Source of the DNA: Methanomassiliicoccales archaeon UBA147 | GTDB lineage: Archaea; Thermoplasmatota; Thermoplasmata; SG8-5 | Direction of reading: 5' to 3' | NCBI GenBank assembly: GCA_002496385.1 | Contig: DAJR01000021.1 | Span: forward strand, 43,991 to 71,938 | Length of the DNA stretch: 27,948 bases | Shown here: in pieces, positions 7,450-16,137 of the stretch | Numbering within the stretch: the first letter of the stretch is position 1 | Layout of the letters: each line of letters opens with the position of its first letter | Notes under the pieces: model-generated | Seen by the model: the letters and a program-made list of their open reading frames with translations, nothing else | What the model was told of the DNA's origin: nothing | The model's database searches: none | Translations under genes and position numbers: made by a program

Positions 7450-7675
7450 GTTGAATGCAACTATCACCAATTTGGAACAACGCATTCGACGATGGTGCGG
7501 GGACATATTCTGACTAAATCCAGCGCCATATGGCTCGCAACATTTCCAGGCAATCGATGAATACGATAACAAATTAATTTCATTAATAGTATTCGTCATG
7601 AATCGACAAACTCCATGCATTAGTGATTCACAGCGTTGCCGGTAATCGACAATCTGGAAACAATGAGATTACCGG
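7450..7675 (+). repeat. four-hairpin structured repeat, copy A (226 bp)
   Basis: The copy starts 9 bp after the zinc-ribbon stop codon and is clearly homologous over its whole length to 20017-20243. Stems: S1 GTTGAATGC/GCATTCGAC (7450-7458 with 7482-7490); S2 ATGGTGC/GCGCCAT (7492-7498 with 7523-7529); S3 GATGAATAC/GTATTCGTC (7556-7564 with 7589-7597); S4 CCGGTAATC/GATTACCGG (7639-7647 with 7667-7675). S2 and S3 differ from the other full copy by pairing-preserving changes. Strand is given as that of the upstream gene. Confidence 0.9.
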
Positions 7676-7789
7676 AGTGGTGCTCCAGGTGCGGAGGAAG
7701 CATGGACCCGATGACATGTGATAATGTGGCAGGATTATGCCATGTATGCAGAAATCGAATTGACCCTTTTTCAAAAAGAATTCGACTAA
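7663..7789 (+). pseudogene. frameshifted partial copy of the zinc-ribbon gene
   Basis: Translation from an ATG at 7663 gives LPEWCSRCGGSMDPMT, then GLCHVCRNRIDPFSK, matching the second half of the 69-residue protein at 7231-7440. The first zinc cluster is absent. In the A5 run at 7773-7777, one base too many shifts the frame. Removing one A restores PFSKEFD followed by TAA at 7787-7789, exactly the ending of the intact gene. As it stands, the frame runs on into the next repeat and stops at 7869. The start lies inside the last hairpin of repeat copy A, so no native promoter or start is evident. A base error in the run is the alternative. Confidence 0.75.
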
Positions 7790-7802
7790 TTACACATCAA
7801 AT

Positions 7803-7860
7803 GTTGAATGCAATTGCTTACATATGTTTTGGAGCATTCGACGATGGTGCGAGAATAATT
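7803..7860 (+). repeat. four-hairpin structured repeat, copy B (partial, about 58 bp)
   Basis: Only the first part of the repeat is recognisable. Stem S1 is GTTGAATGC (7803-7811) with GCATTCGAC, followed by GATGGTGCGA. It sits about 13 bp after the ancestral stop codon of the frameshifted zinc-ribbon copy, the same position copy A holds after the intact gene. From here to 7941 the DNA is AT-rich and I see no gene. Confidence 0.8.
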
Positions 7861-7941
7861 TCAATGTAATTTTTGCTTCAATATGTTTGTTAAAGAAGCA
7901 GTATTTGTAGAAATAGAAAAGTAGTAGATGAGGAAATAAAA

Positions 7942-10900
7942 TTAGTTCAATTTCTTAAGATTCTCTTCAATTTTCATGATTTCTTTTGCAGAGCCCATCT
8001 TTTTATAGAGTTCAAGTGCTTTTTCCAAACTACTCTTATATTCTGTCGTTTTACCTATGTGATTATATGAATCTGCTAACCCTGCATAAGATTCAGCAAC
8101 ATCAAAAACAACCCCTGCAGTTTCAAAATAATGAATTGCCTTGTTGAAATGAATTACTGCCTCTTCATAGTTACCTTTCAGGTTATGAATTTTTCCAAAA
8201 GAGTTGTAAGAACCTGCAACACCTCTTGTATCCCCGGATTCTTCGCACAATTTTATCCCGTATTTTACAGCATTAAAAGCGGATTCAAAATCCCCTTTAT
8301 GCGCGAGTGCCACACCCATGTTAAAATTGGCCCAGCCCATAAGTGATTTGTTATCAATCTTTTGAGCAATTTCAACACATTTATTAAAATGCGATATTGC
8401 ATTATCCCAGTCCTTAAGCCTTACAGAAAGATCACCGGCATTGTTGTATACTCTGGCCAATTCCTGTAAATTATCCAACATTTCCAGAGATCGAATTGCT
8501 TTTCTATAATGGATATTGGCCTTTGAATAGTCTGTAATTTCATTGTAAGCATTTCCCAATTCAATGTCTATTTGGGCAATAATAAACCGATCGTTTGTTT
8601 TCATTACCTCGGCCAGGGCCGACTCGTACGATTTAATAGCACCTTTAAGGTCCCCTGTGGACCATAAGATATAACCGATTCCCCGCAATGAATCTGCAAT
8701 TCCTCTGGAATCTCCGAGTTTTCTTGATAACTCTAACCCCTTTTCAAAATATTTTTTTGCTTTTATACTTTCAGATTTTTCTGCTCTGATGTTATATATA
8801 TGCCCAATATTGCGGAAATTTTCAGCAAGTATGGATAAATTATTCTCTTTTTCTGCGATTTCCATTGAAATTTCAGCATACTTGAGAGAGATGCCAACAT
8901 TCCCCATGGTGTAATGTAAATACCCAAGTTTATTAACAATCCTCAATTTTTCTTTTTGCGAGTCTGTCTGAGAGAATACCTTGTCGAGATACTCCAGGGA
9001 TTTCTCGTACAATTTTGCAGCATCGCCAAGGCCATGGGAACTTTCGGATTTTTCTGCGGCCTTTATTGTGTACTCGAATGCCTTTGCCAGATCCCTGGTC
9101 TGCTGATAATGTTTCGCCAGGTCGAATACCACATCGTCAATTTTGTTTTTATTGATTTCCTCTATGCCCACTGCTACCTTCTTGTGCATCACTTTCTTGA
9201 TGCTCTGGCTAAGGTTCTCGTATACTACTTCTTGAATTGTAGAGTGATCAAAAACATAGGCCTCTCCGTCACGGGTCTCCTGTATTAGTTTGAAATTTAT
9301 CAGATCGTCCAACATGACCAGTAGCTCGTCATCGTTGACCTCCAGTACAGATAATATTGTGTCAAAATCGAATTGTAGGCCAAGCACCGAAGCGTACTCC
9401 AGCAACTTCTTGTGTTCCTTCTCCAGCCGGTCCACCCGGCGTAAAATCACATCCTGAACCGTTGTAGGAAGTTTTGTCTTGGAAAATTCCTCAGAACGCC
9501 ACCCATCATCCTTCCGATATATGATGCCGTCTTCGACCAGGGATGCCAGTATTTCCTCAGTGAAAAATGGATTCCCCCCGGATTCAGCATAAATCATATC
9601 CAGTATCTTCCTTGAAAAATTATTGCTGGGGAACATGGAATCTATCATTTTTTGCACGGAGTCCTTGCCTAAGCGGCTCAATGATATTTTGGAGTACAGT
9701 CTGTCAGTGCCCATCTTCCTTATCGTTCTTGTTAGGGGATGGACACCCATGTCATCCGGGCCCGCATCCAGATCCTCCGGTCGGAATGTCCCGACCGCAA
9801 AGATGCGTTGCCCAACTATCTTCTTGGCAAGGTGATGCATGAGAACTAAAGAAGATTCGTCCATCCATTGAATATCGTCCAGGAAAAGGACGAGAGGTTT
9901 CTTGCTTGAAACCTGTATCATGCTCCCTACTATAGCATCGAAGACTTTCTCTTGGGCATCTTTCGGGTCTATCTTGTACTTCTTTTCCTCACCGAGTTTT
10001 ACCTCAAAGAGGGTTTCTAGAGCTCTGTCAAGATTGCCTAGAAGTCCATTTCTGGTTGATCGTTCGCCATCCCAATTCTTCAGTTGCTCTGCAAATTTAT
10101 TTTCTATCTCACCCACAATATCGCACATCTTCGCATGAATCGGATCTGAACAATCCCCAGATATCACGATGGCAAGGTAGAAACCATCTCCATGCTCTAT
10201 CACAATGTTTTGCTCTCCATAACGTATCTGATTCAGCTTCGCATTGCTCCTGGTTCTGAAAGAATCCTGAATGAAAATCTGTACTGCGGTGAACATTCCG
10301 GTAAGGATATCTGAATCCATGTCTGGCCTTAACCTCCTTGTGCAATGCGAGATTAAGGTTCCGCTTTCCTGGGCTAGAAATATTTCTTCAATCAGGGTGG
10401 ATTTTCCTGCAAGGCCGAGTACTTCCTTGCTCTCTATCTTCTCGAGTGCCTGAACGAATGGCAGGTAAGGAGTAGCCCCTTCCAGACATCGGCCAAATAA
10501 AAGTTCCATATCCTGAATCTTCGCTAATGTGCCTAATACTTCATTGACAAGCCTGGTCTTCCCGATTCCGGCCTCTCCTTCTACAAATACGAAGTTTCCG
10601 CCACCCTCAAGCGCCCGTTCAATATGCTTAGTCAACCGTGATATTTCGTCATCCCTTCCCACAAAATCTGATTTGTATGGTGATTCTTTTGCTAATTTTG
10701 CTTCCTTTTTTGGAACCTCTCCCATTTCTAATCCCCATTGTTTCTCTAGGTCAGTAACTTGTGCCAACCGGTCTTTTGCACCTAATTTGGTCCAAATCTC
10801 TTTGGCTAGCAATAAATTAGCTATGGCTTTCTTGTCATCACCTTTTTCTTTGAGCATTTTAGAATATTCAAAATAATCTCCTGATAAGTAATATGGTTGG

Positions 10901-13212
10901 TTGATATCTGTGGTGATCTTAATTGCTTTAGTAAAATATTCTTCTGATTGAGGCCATTCTTTCTTGATTCGGTACATTATGCCATAGGCTCTAAAAATTG
11001 CCGCAATTTCATAATTATTAGATAAACGATGGGCTACTTTTAGCCCCTTTTCTAGATAACCTGATGCGGTCTCAAATTCATTCATATGTACTTTACACAA
11101 TCCCAGCCCTTCGTAACCATAAGGGAGCCATGAGAGGTATCCACTCTTTTCTGCAATCTCTATGCACTTTTCAAAGTGAGGAATGGCCTTTTCAAATTCT
11201 CCTGCTTCTTGATAACTGCATCCAAGATTGTTCTGGACTCTAACGGCTCCATAGATATCATTTATTCTAAGGAATATTTGTAATCCCTCGTTGTAAAAAG
11301 TGATACTCTCATTTCTCATGCCTTTTGAACCATATGCGTTACCTATTGTAATATAACAATTCGCTATAAGACCCAAATCTTCGATTCCTTCCGCGAGTTT
11401 GATTGATTCATTTAAACATGAGATTGCATCATCGTATTTTCCGTTCATCCAGTTAATTCTTCCAATGAAGTCTTTTCCATGTGCCATCACTTCTACTTTC
11501 TTTATGCTGCCTGCGAGTTGAATTGCATCATTAAAATCATTGTTACTCTTCTCCCATTCCTGTTTTTCATAACTCAAAATTCCTCTCTGCAGAAGAGCCT
11601 CTGAAAGTAATTGATTATCTTCAAGTTCACGCGCAAGGTTGATTGCTGCGTCATAACTTTCATTGGCCAGATCTATTTCTCCGACGGTGGCTAGCATATC
11701 AGCCAGGCCAAGCTGAATCTCGCCGGCGGTCTTCATCTTCCCCTTCTCTTTGTCAAAATGGTCAATAACATCCAATACCTTTTTCGAGTAATCTATAGCC
11801 TCGTCTATGGCAAAAGCCCGTTTTGACTGCTCTACGCAACTGAGCAGGTTGAGCAGTGCTCTATCCCAATCCTTGGCCAATAGAAAAAACAGGGCCAATT
11901 CATAACGGGCATCTTCAGTTTCGCCCAATAATTTTTCAAGGTTTTCTGCAATTTTCAGGCTCAGTCTAGGAACTTCATCTTCCGGGATGCTGTTTCTTAT
12001 GACCTCCTTGACCTTAGGATTCTTGAAGGTATAATGCTCCTCTTCATCGCCAATTCCGATTAAGATGTCCTTTTTAGTAAGCTCATCCAAAGATAGCGAT
12101 AGTGCCTCTTCATCCATACCGGTGGTCTGCTCAAGAAGTCTATAATTGAATTTCCCCCTGAATAACGATGAAAGCTCGATAACGCGAACAGAATCTTCAC
12201 ACAGCCTTGCCTTCCTCTTAAGCACAGACTCCACCATAGTTCTGGGTAGAGCGAGTTTAGACATGTCTAAAACAATTGAAGACATGTTTTCAAGGGTAAT
12301 AATGGATTTCTCTTCCATTATGTTCTGAAGGATCTCCAACACGAAAAGGGGATTGCCCTGTGTCTCTTTGTATATGGCACTCGCCAAGGATGAAGCAAAG
12401 TCCTTCTTTCCCAGGGCGTCTTGCACTAATTGGACGGTCTCTTCTTCAGTAAGCCCCTTGAGTGATATCGTGGCTTTTATCTCTGCACTAATAGCACTCC
12501 TAACCAGTTCCTTTGTTTCGATTTCGGTGAGTTCCTCCAGGTCTAGCCGTTCATAAAGTTTTTCCCTGTTCATCAATCTGATTGTCTGGATTGCATGTTC
12601 GGGAAGTTCTTCTGGTCTGTAGGTAACTACCAACAGGAGTTTCTGTTCATTGATATTTCTTGCGACATAATGCAAAAGCTGGAGTGATGTCCTATCGATG
12701 TTCTGGATGCCGTCAAAAACGACTATCGCAGGTTTGATGCTCGTAATTCGACAAATTAATCTATACAACGTTTCAAAAAGCCGGTCCCTTTCCATCTGAA
12801 GATCGTGGACAATGCACTGCTGTGTCTCCCCCCTGGAAATTTTCGAAAGGGCAGGTATCATATCGTATAGAACTTCTGGTGCCTCGGCAAGGATGTCACC
12901 AATGTTGATTTTCGGATCTTCAAATTCATGTACCAATTTCGCGATAGATGCTGAAAATACGGAGTGTGGTTCACTTGCATCTTCCTGGGTCAGTTCGATA
13001 TAAGCAACAGATGCTCGCTCTCTTGAACGCGCGCAGAGCTCCTCAAGCAAGCGGGATTTTCCAACCCCGGCCTCTCCTTCTATTAGAACAAGCTTACCAT
13101 TTTCTTCAACTGCTGAATCCAAATATTTGTGCAGTAAGTTTAGTTCCCTGTCTCTTCCAACAAACTTGATTAAATGTTTGTTCAGTACATCTTCCACCGA
13201 TAAACCTCTCAA
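7942..13212 (-). CDS. giant double STAND-type ATPase / TPR regulator-like protein
   Basis: A 1756-residue soluble protein with two similar modules. Module 1 has FVGRDREL (17-24), Walker A GEAGVGKS (46-53), Walker B IVVFDGIQNID (163-173) and TPR-like helices from about 440 to 825. Module 2 has FVGRDDEI (850-857), Walker A GEAGIGKT (879-886), Walker B LVLFLDDIQWMD (1107-1118) and TPRs from about 1355 to 1755. Between Walker A and B of module 2, an extra domain (about 937-1060, GMFTAVQIFIQDSF...YLAIVISG) is absent from module 1. No DNA-binding domain is obvious. STAND proteins bind a signal through their repeats and oligomerise with ATP. The start is uncertain: TTG at 13212, or GTG at 13197. A TATA box lies at 13231-13238. 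The gene is visibly AT-richer than its neighbours. Confidence 0.85.
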   Translation of the reverse strand: MRGLSVEDVLNKHLIKFVGRDRELNLLHKYLDSAVEENGKLVLIEGEAGVGKSRLLEELCARSRERASVAYIELTQEDASEPHSVFSASIAKLVHEFEDPKINIGDILAEAPEVLYDMIPALSKISRGETQQCIVHDLQMERDRLFETLYRLICRITSIKPAIVVFDGIQNIDRTSLQLLHYVARNINEQKLLLVVTYRPEELPEHAIQTIRLMNREKLYERLDLEELTEIETKELVRSAISAEIKATISLKGLTEEETVQLVQDALGKKDFASSLASAIYKETQGNPLFVLEILQNIMEEKSIITLENMSSIVLDMSKLALPRTMVESVLKRKARLCEDSVRVIELSSLFRGKFNYRLLEQTTGMDEEALSLSLDELTKKDILIGIGDEEEHYTFKNPKVKEVIRNSIPEDEVPRLSLKIAENLEKLLGETEDARYELALFFLLAKDWDRALLNLLSCVEQSKRAFAIDEAIDYSKKVLDVIDHFDKEKGKMKTAGEIQLGLADMLATVGEIDLANESYDAAINLARELEDNQLLSEALLQRGILSYEKQEWEKSNNDFNDAIQLAGSIKKVEVMAHGKDFIGRINWMNGKYDDAISCLNESIKLAEGIEDLGLIANCYITIGNAYGSKGMRNESITFYNEGLQIFLRINDIYGAVRVQNNLGCSYQEAGEFEKAIPHFEKCIEIAEKSGYLSWLPYGYEGLGLCKVHMNEFETASGYLEKGLKVAHRLSNNYEIAAIFRAYGIMYRIKKEWPQSEEYFTKAIKITTDINQPYYLSGDYFEYSKMLKEKGDDKKAIANLLLAKEIWTKLGAKDRLAQVTDLEKQWGLEMGEVPKKEAKLAKESPYKSDFVGRDDEISRLTKHIERALEGGGNFVFVEGEAGIGKTRLVNEVLGTLAKIQDMELLFGRCLEGATPYLPFVQALEKIESKEVLGLAGKSTLIEEIFLAQESGTLISHCTRRLRPDMDSDILTGMFTAVQIFIQDSFRTRSNAKLNQIRYGEQNIVIEHGDGFYLAIVISGDCSDPIHAKMCDIVGEIENKFAEQLKNWDGERSTRNGLLGNLDRALETLFEVKLGEEKKYKIDPKDAQEKVFDAIVGSMIQVSSKKPLVLFLDDIQWMDESSLVLMHHLAKKIVGQRIFAVGTFRPEDLDAGPDDMGVHPLTRTIRKMGTDRLYSKISLSRLGKDSVQKMIDSMFPSNNFSRKILDMIYAESGGNPFFTEEILASLVEDGIIYRKDDGWRSEEFSKTKLPTTVQDVILRRVDRLEKEHKKLLEYASVLGLQFDFDTILSVLEVNDDELLVMLDDLINFKLIQETRDGEAYVFDHSTIQEVVYENLSQSIKKVMHKKVAVGIEEINKNKIDDVVFDLAKHYQQTRDLAKAFEYTIKAAEKSESSHGLGDAAKLYEKSLEYLDKVFSQTDSQKEKLRIVNKLGYLHYTMGNVGISLKYAEISMEIAEKENNLSILAENFRNIGHIYNIRAEKSESIKAKKYFEKGLELSRKLGDSRGIADSLRGIGYILWSTGDLKGAIKSYESALAEVMKTNDRFIIAQIDIELGNAYNEITDYSKANIHYRKAIRSLEMLDNLQELARVYNNAGDLSVRLKDWDNAISHFNKCVEIAQKIDNKSLMGWANFNMGVALAHKGDFESAFNAVKYGIKLCEESGDTRGVAGSYNSFGKIHNLKGNYEEAVIHFNKAIHYFETAGVVFDVAESYAGLADSYNHIGKTTEYKSSLEKALELYKKMGSAKEIMKIEENLKKLN

Positions 13213-13230
13213 TCATGCAATTCGAATTTC

Positions 13231-13240
13231 TTATAAAAGG
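13231..13240 (-). promoter_or_regulatory. TATA box of the giant STAND gene
   Basis: CCTTTTATAA on the minus strand lies just downstream of the arsR stop codon and about 23 bp before the TTG at 13212. An out-of-frame ATG (13216) also lies here, which is why the true start is not certain. Confidence 0.5.
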
Positions 13241-13247
13241 CTTGCGT

Positions 13248-13595
13248 TTAACATTTATCAATATGAAGAATAAGGCTGCGCCCCAACTCGGTAAGGTCAT
13301 ATATTATCCACTGGCCCTGCTTCTTCCCGGCAATGAGTTTGGCGTCCTTCAGCACAGTAAGGTGGTAGGACAGTTTTGAATCCGATATCCCCAGTATCTC
13401 CCTGATCAGGCAGGCGCAGAGCGGCTGCTCTTTGAGAGCCAGGAGTATCTTCAGCCTCATCGGGTCCCCGAGGGCCTGAAAAAGTCTTGCCCTCTGTTTG
13501 AGTGTTTTAGTTCCGGGCAATCGCGCTACTATGGCACCCATGCCGCCTTTCTCCTCGCATTGCTTTCTTATCGGTTCGGGAATCTCGGCCATCAT
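13248..13595 (-). CDS. arsR: ArsR/SmtB-family metalloregulator
   Basis: A 115-residue winged-helix repressor. ALGDPMRLKILLAL (41-54) opens the DNA-binding domain, and the recognition helix is in ISDSKLSYHLTVLKDAKLI (70-88). C60-A-C62 just before it is the classic As(III)/Sb(III)-sensing site of the ArsR type (family knowledge); C13 or C115 could be a third ligand. Binding of arsenite should release the protein from DNA. Two consecutive ATGs (13595, 13592) are possible starts. The gene is divergent from the arsenic operon, and two 18-bp palindromes lie between them. It is codirectional with the giant STAND gene 35 bp downstream, which has its own TATA box. Confidence 0.92.
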   Translation of the reverse strand: MMAEIPEPIRKQCEEKGGMGAIVARLPGTKTLKQRARLFQALGDPMRLKILLALKEQPLCACLIREILGISDSKLSYHLTVLKDAKLIAGKKQGQWIIYDLTELGRSLILHIDKC

Positions 13596-13602
13596 TTCAC
13601 CA

Positions 13603-13620
13603 TTTCAACTTTATTTGAAA
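13603..13620. promoter_or_regulatory. probable ArsR operator O1
   Basis: The 18-bp interrupted palindrome TTTCAA-N6-TTGAAA (TTTCAACTTTATTTGAAA) lies next to the arsR start and over its expected transcription start. It has the same half-sites and spacing as the second site at 13644. Confidence 0.75.
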
Positions 13621-13624
13621 CAAA

Positions 13625-13634
13625 GTTTATATAT
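13625..13634. promoter_or_regulatory. shared TATA box between the two operators
   Basis: GTTTATATATC lies between the two palindromes and is nearly symmetric. It is suitably placed for arsR (ATG at 13595) and for the permease operon (expected start near 13655-13660). Confidence 0.6.
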
Positions 13635-13643
13635 CTGCAGGTA

Positions 13644-13661
13644 TTTCAAGTTTTGTTGAAA
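13644..13661. promoter_or_regulatory. probable ArsR operator O2
   Basis: The 18-bp palindrome TTTCAA-GTTTTG-TTGAAA is centred 41 bp from O1, about four helical turns, so both sites face the same side of the DNA. It covers the expected transcription start of the permease operon, so occupancy should block it. Confidence 0.75.
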
Positions 13662-13671
13662 CAATTGGGTG

Positions 13672-14769
13672 ATGGCAGACATGGCTAATATACTTTACGA
13701 CCTTCTCATTGCAGGCGGTTCCGCGCTTGTCAACTATCTTTCTGCCCACGTCCTCCTCTGCCTGGTGCCCGCATTCTTCATTGCAGGTGCACTCTCCGCA
13801 CTTCTGAAGAAGGAGGCGATAACCAAGTATCTGGGACCGGATACTCCCAAATACATTTCGTATCCGTTGGCTGCGATTGCCGGTACTCTAATCGCGGTAT
13901 GCTCGTGCACAATTCTGCCACTGTTCGCCGGAATCTGGAAGAAGGGGGCAGGACTTGGGCCGGCAATCACTTTCCTCATCACAGGGCCGGCGGTCAACAT
14001 ACTGGCCATAACCTACACCGGGCAGCTGGTCGGGTGGGATATTGCCGGGGCGAGGGCGACTCTGGCCATCAGCTTCGGCATTGTCATCGGGCTGATAATG
14101 AGCATGATATTCGAGAGGAAGAAGAAAGCGGAAGAGGAAAAAGCAGTCCCCGGAGTCGTTGGGTGTGCTGTCCCGGACGTCAGCAAGGCAGAGGACCAGA
14201 AAGATGTGAAAGTTGACAGGGAATTCATCTGGCTGTTCATTCTTCTATTCATGGGACTCATATCCGGAACATTGCCGATACCCCTTCTCTGGCGCCTTCC
14301 GTTCGTGGCGCTGTTCGCTGTTGCTGCAGCGGCCTGGGCTCTTAAAAAATACACGCGGGAAGACAACAAGCAATGGATGAGGGAAACCTGGTACTTCACC
14401 AAACTCATACTCCCGCTTCTGCTCATCGGCGTTTTCGTGACCGGAATACTGGCCGTTCTGATACCCGGAGAGCTGGTGGCCGAGTATGTCGGAGATAATT
14501 CGGTACGCTCCAACTCCATCACTACGGCATTCGGGATACTCATGTACTTCCCCACGCTGGTGGAAGTGCCTGTCGCCCGCATGTTCCTTGACCTAGGCAT
14601 GGCCAAGGGACCATTGCTGGCGTACCTGCTCTCGGGACCCACCATGTCTCTCCAGAGCATATTCGTCGTGCAGAAGATGATGGGCAAAAAGAAGACGCTG
14701 ACATATGTTATGCTGATGGCGGTATTCTGCGTGCTAGGCGGATTGATATTCGGGTGGGTGTTCGGATGA
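13672..14769 (+). CDS. COG0701/UPF0718 permease, ArsP-like
   Basis: A 365-residue polytopic protein. Signatures of the COG0701 permease family are AVCSCTILPLFAGIWKKGAGLGPAITFLITGPAVNILAI-type segments (from about residue 75), with the Cys pair C77-S-C79, and SGPTMSLQS near the C-terminus. A charged cytoplasmic loop (about 148-180) separates two membrane halves. ArsP members export trivalent organoarsenicals such as methylarsenite. Position as first gene of an arsenic operon supports such a role, but other members move different substrates. The frame also has a GTG at 13669; I prefer the ATG at 13672. The stop overlaps the ferredoxin start (ATGA). Confidence 0.85.
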   Translation: MADMANILYDLLIAGGSALVNYLSAHVLLCLVPAFFIAGALSALLKKEAITKYLGPDTPKYISYPLAAIAGTLIAVCSCTILPLFAGIWKKGAGLGPAITFLITGPAVNILAITYTGQLVGWDIAGARATLAISFGIVIGLIMSMIFERKKKAEEEKAVPGVVGCAVPDVSKAEDQKDVKVDREFIWLFILLFMGLISGTLPIPLLWRLPFVALFAVAAAAWALKKYTREDNKQWMRETWYFTKLILPLLLIGVFVTGILAVLIPGELVAEYVGDNSVRSNSITTAFGILMYFPTLVEVPVARMFLDLGMAKGPLLAYLLSGPTMSLQSIFVVQKMMGKKKTLTYVMLMAVFCVLGGLIFGWVFG

Positions 14770-15062
14770 GCGTGAGAAAGGCAATCGCAACATACAAGGG
14801 CATCCCTCGGGACGAGATAGACTGGTTTCCAACGGTTGACCTAGCCAAATGTTCCCGGTGTAAAATATGTACGGATAATTGCCCGCACAACACATACGAT
14901 TGGAAAGATAAACCGATCGTGGCCAGACCGTACAATTGCGTTGTGGGATGCATGGGCTGTGCTAACAACTGCCCCGAAGATGCAATAACCTTCCCGACGC
15001 TGGTCTGGCTTAGAGATGAATTGGTAAGGCTAAGGAAGAAATACCCCGAGGTGAGGTTGTGA
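14766..15062 (+). CDS. 2x[4Fe-4S] ferredoxin-like protein
   Basis: A 98-residue protein with two cluster motifs: C29-x2-C32-x2-C35-x3-C39-P and C58-x3-C62-x2-C65-x3-C69-P. The extra residue in the second (x3) is a small departure from the usual bacterial ferredoxin spacing. It has no signal peptide or TM segment, so it should act in the cytoplasm. Its start overlaps the permease stop by 4 bp (ATGA), implying coupled translation. A ferredoxin is unusual between two arsenic transport genes. It may feed electrons to ArsC, to the thioredoxins or CcdA protein downstream, or to an oxidoreductase elsewhere. The partner is not identifiable here. Confidence 0.88.
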   Translation: MSVRKAIATYKGIPRDEIDWFPTVDLAKCSRCKICTDNCPHNTYDWKDKPIVARPYNCVVGCMGCANNCPEDAITFPTLVWLRDELVRLRKKYPEVRL

Positions 15063-15066
15063 TAAA

Positions 15067-16137
15067 ATGAGCGAAAACAGTGCCGGAAAATTGAGCTGGA
15101 TAGATAAACTGTTGGCACTATGGGTTGCCCTCTGCATCGCAATCGGTCTGCTGCTTGGCAAATATTTTCCGGAATTCAGCGAACATCTGGAGATAGGCAT
15201 ACCCATCGGCCTTTTCCTGATGATATACCCCGCAATGACGAAGATAGAGTTGGGAGAGCTGAAAGCAGCCCTTAAAAGCAAGAAGCAGGTAGGAATAATA
15301 GTATTCTTCAACTACGCCGTGAACCCGTTCCTCCTGTTCGCTCTTGGCTACATTTTCTTCGAAGTGATATTCCTTGACCTCGGACTGATAACCGCCGAGG
15401 CTGCACGGTATCTCTGGACAGGGCTCATCCTGCTTGGAGTGGCGCCGTGCATCGCAATGGTTCTGGTCTGGACCGACCTCGCGAAGGGGAACGGCCCCAT
15501 GGGGATAGTGCTGATGGCCTGGAACTCCATAATTCAAGTGATTACGACACCATTCTACATCGCGTTGCTTGTTGGAGCATACATCGCAATAGATATATTT
15601 CTAATCGGCCAGAGCGTGCTTCTGTACCTGGGGCTGCCCCTGCTGTTGGGCGTTCTGACGCGCAATTATGTCATCAATAACAAAGGAGAGACCTGGCTTA
15701 AGGAAAAATTGCTGCCATACTTCGGCGCCATGCAGCTCCTTGCCCTGCTTTTCACGATGATAATCATGTTCTCGCTGAAGGGCGGCGTCATCCTGGACAA
15801 TCCGCATCTGATATGGCAGATGGCCATTCCTGTGATTATCTTTTTCTTTCTGCTTTACTTCCTGGTGTTCTACACATGCAGAAAGCTGGGCTACAATTAC
15901 GAGGACAGCAGCACGATGGGGTTCCATGCCACGGGAAGGAACTTCGAGCTGGCCATTGCCATCGCGCTGACGGCTTTCGCCACCATGCCGATGGTCGCGG
16001 TTTCCACGGTGGTGGGGCCGCTGATTGAAATACCGGTCATGCTCACAATTGTTTGGCTGTCACTCAGAATGAGAAGGAAGATACATAAGAAGGAGCGTAA
16101 ATTGCGAAGGGAGAAAGTAAATCAGGTGAATGCATGA
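15067..16137 (+). CDS. acr3: Acr3-family arsenite efflux transporter
   Basis: A 356-residue, about ten-TM member of the BART superfamily that exports As(OH)3 as arsenite by proton antiport. Family hallmarks are GVAPCIAMVLVW with the essential cysteine C128, and TGRNFELAIAIA with the conserved glutamate E294 in a later discontinuous helix. MAWNSIIQ lies between them. Length is normal for the family. The ATG lies 4 bp after the ferredoxin stop and follows GAGG in the end of that gene. The last codons overlap the next gene (ATGA). Confidence 0.95.
   Translation: MSENSAGKLSWIDKLLALWVALCIAIGLLLGKYFPEFSEHLEIGIPIGLFLMIYPAMTKIELGELKAALKSKKQVGIIVFFNYAVNPFLLFALGYIFFEVIFLDLGLITAEAARYLWTGLILLGVAPCIAMVLVWTDLAKGNGPMGIVLMAWNSIIQVITTPFYIALLVGAYIAIDIFLIGQSVLLYLGLPLLLGVLTRNYVINNKGETWLKEKLLPYFGAMQLLALLFTMIIMFSLKGGVILDNPHLIWQMAIPVIIFFFLLYFLVFYTCRKLGYNYEDSSTMGFHATGRNFELAIAIALTAFATMPMVAVSTVVGPLIEIPVMLTIVWLSLRMRRKIHKKERKLRREKVNQVNA

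Noticed and set aside
7790..7869. C-terminal tail of the second zinc-ribbon frame as a genuine new protein end
   Set aside because: It translates repeat copy B after a one-base shift; the ancestral stop is visible at 7787-7789.
7942..13212. Two separate genes fused by a missed stop
   Set aside because: The frame is continuous, the linker between modules (about 826-849) is a normal charged linker, and no start or promoter is evident before module 2.
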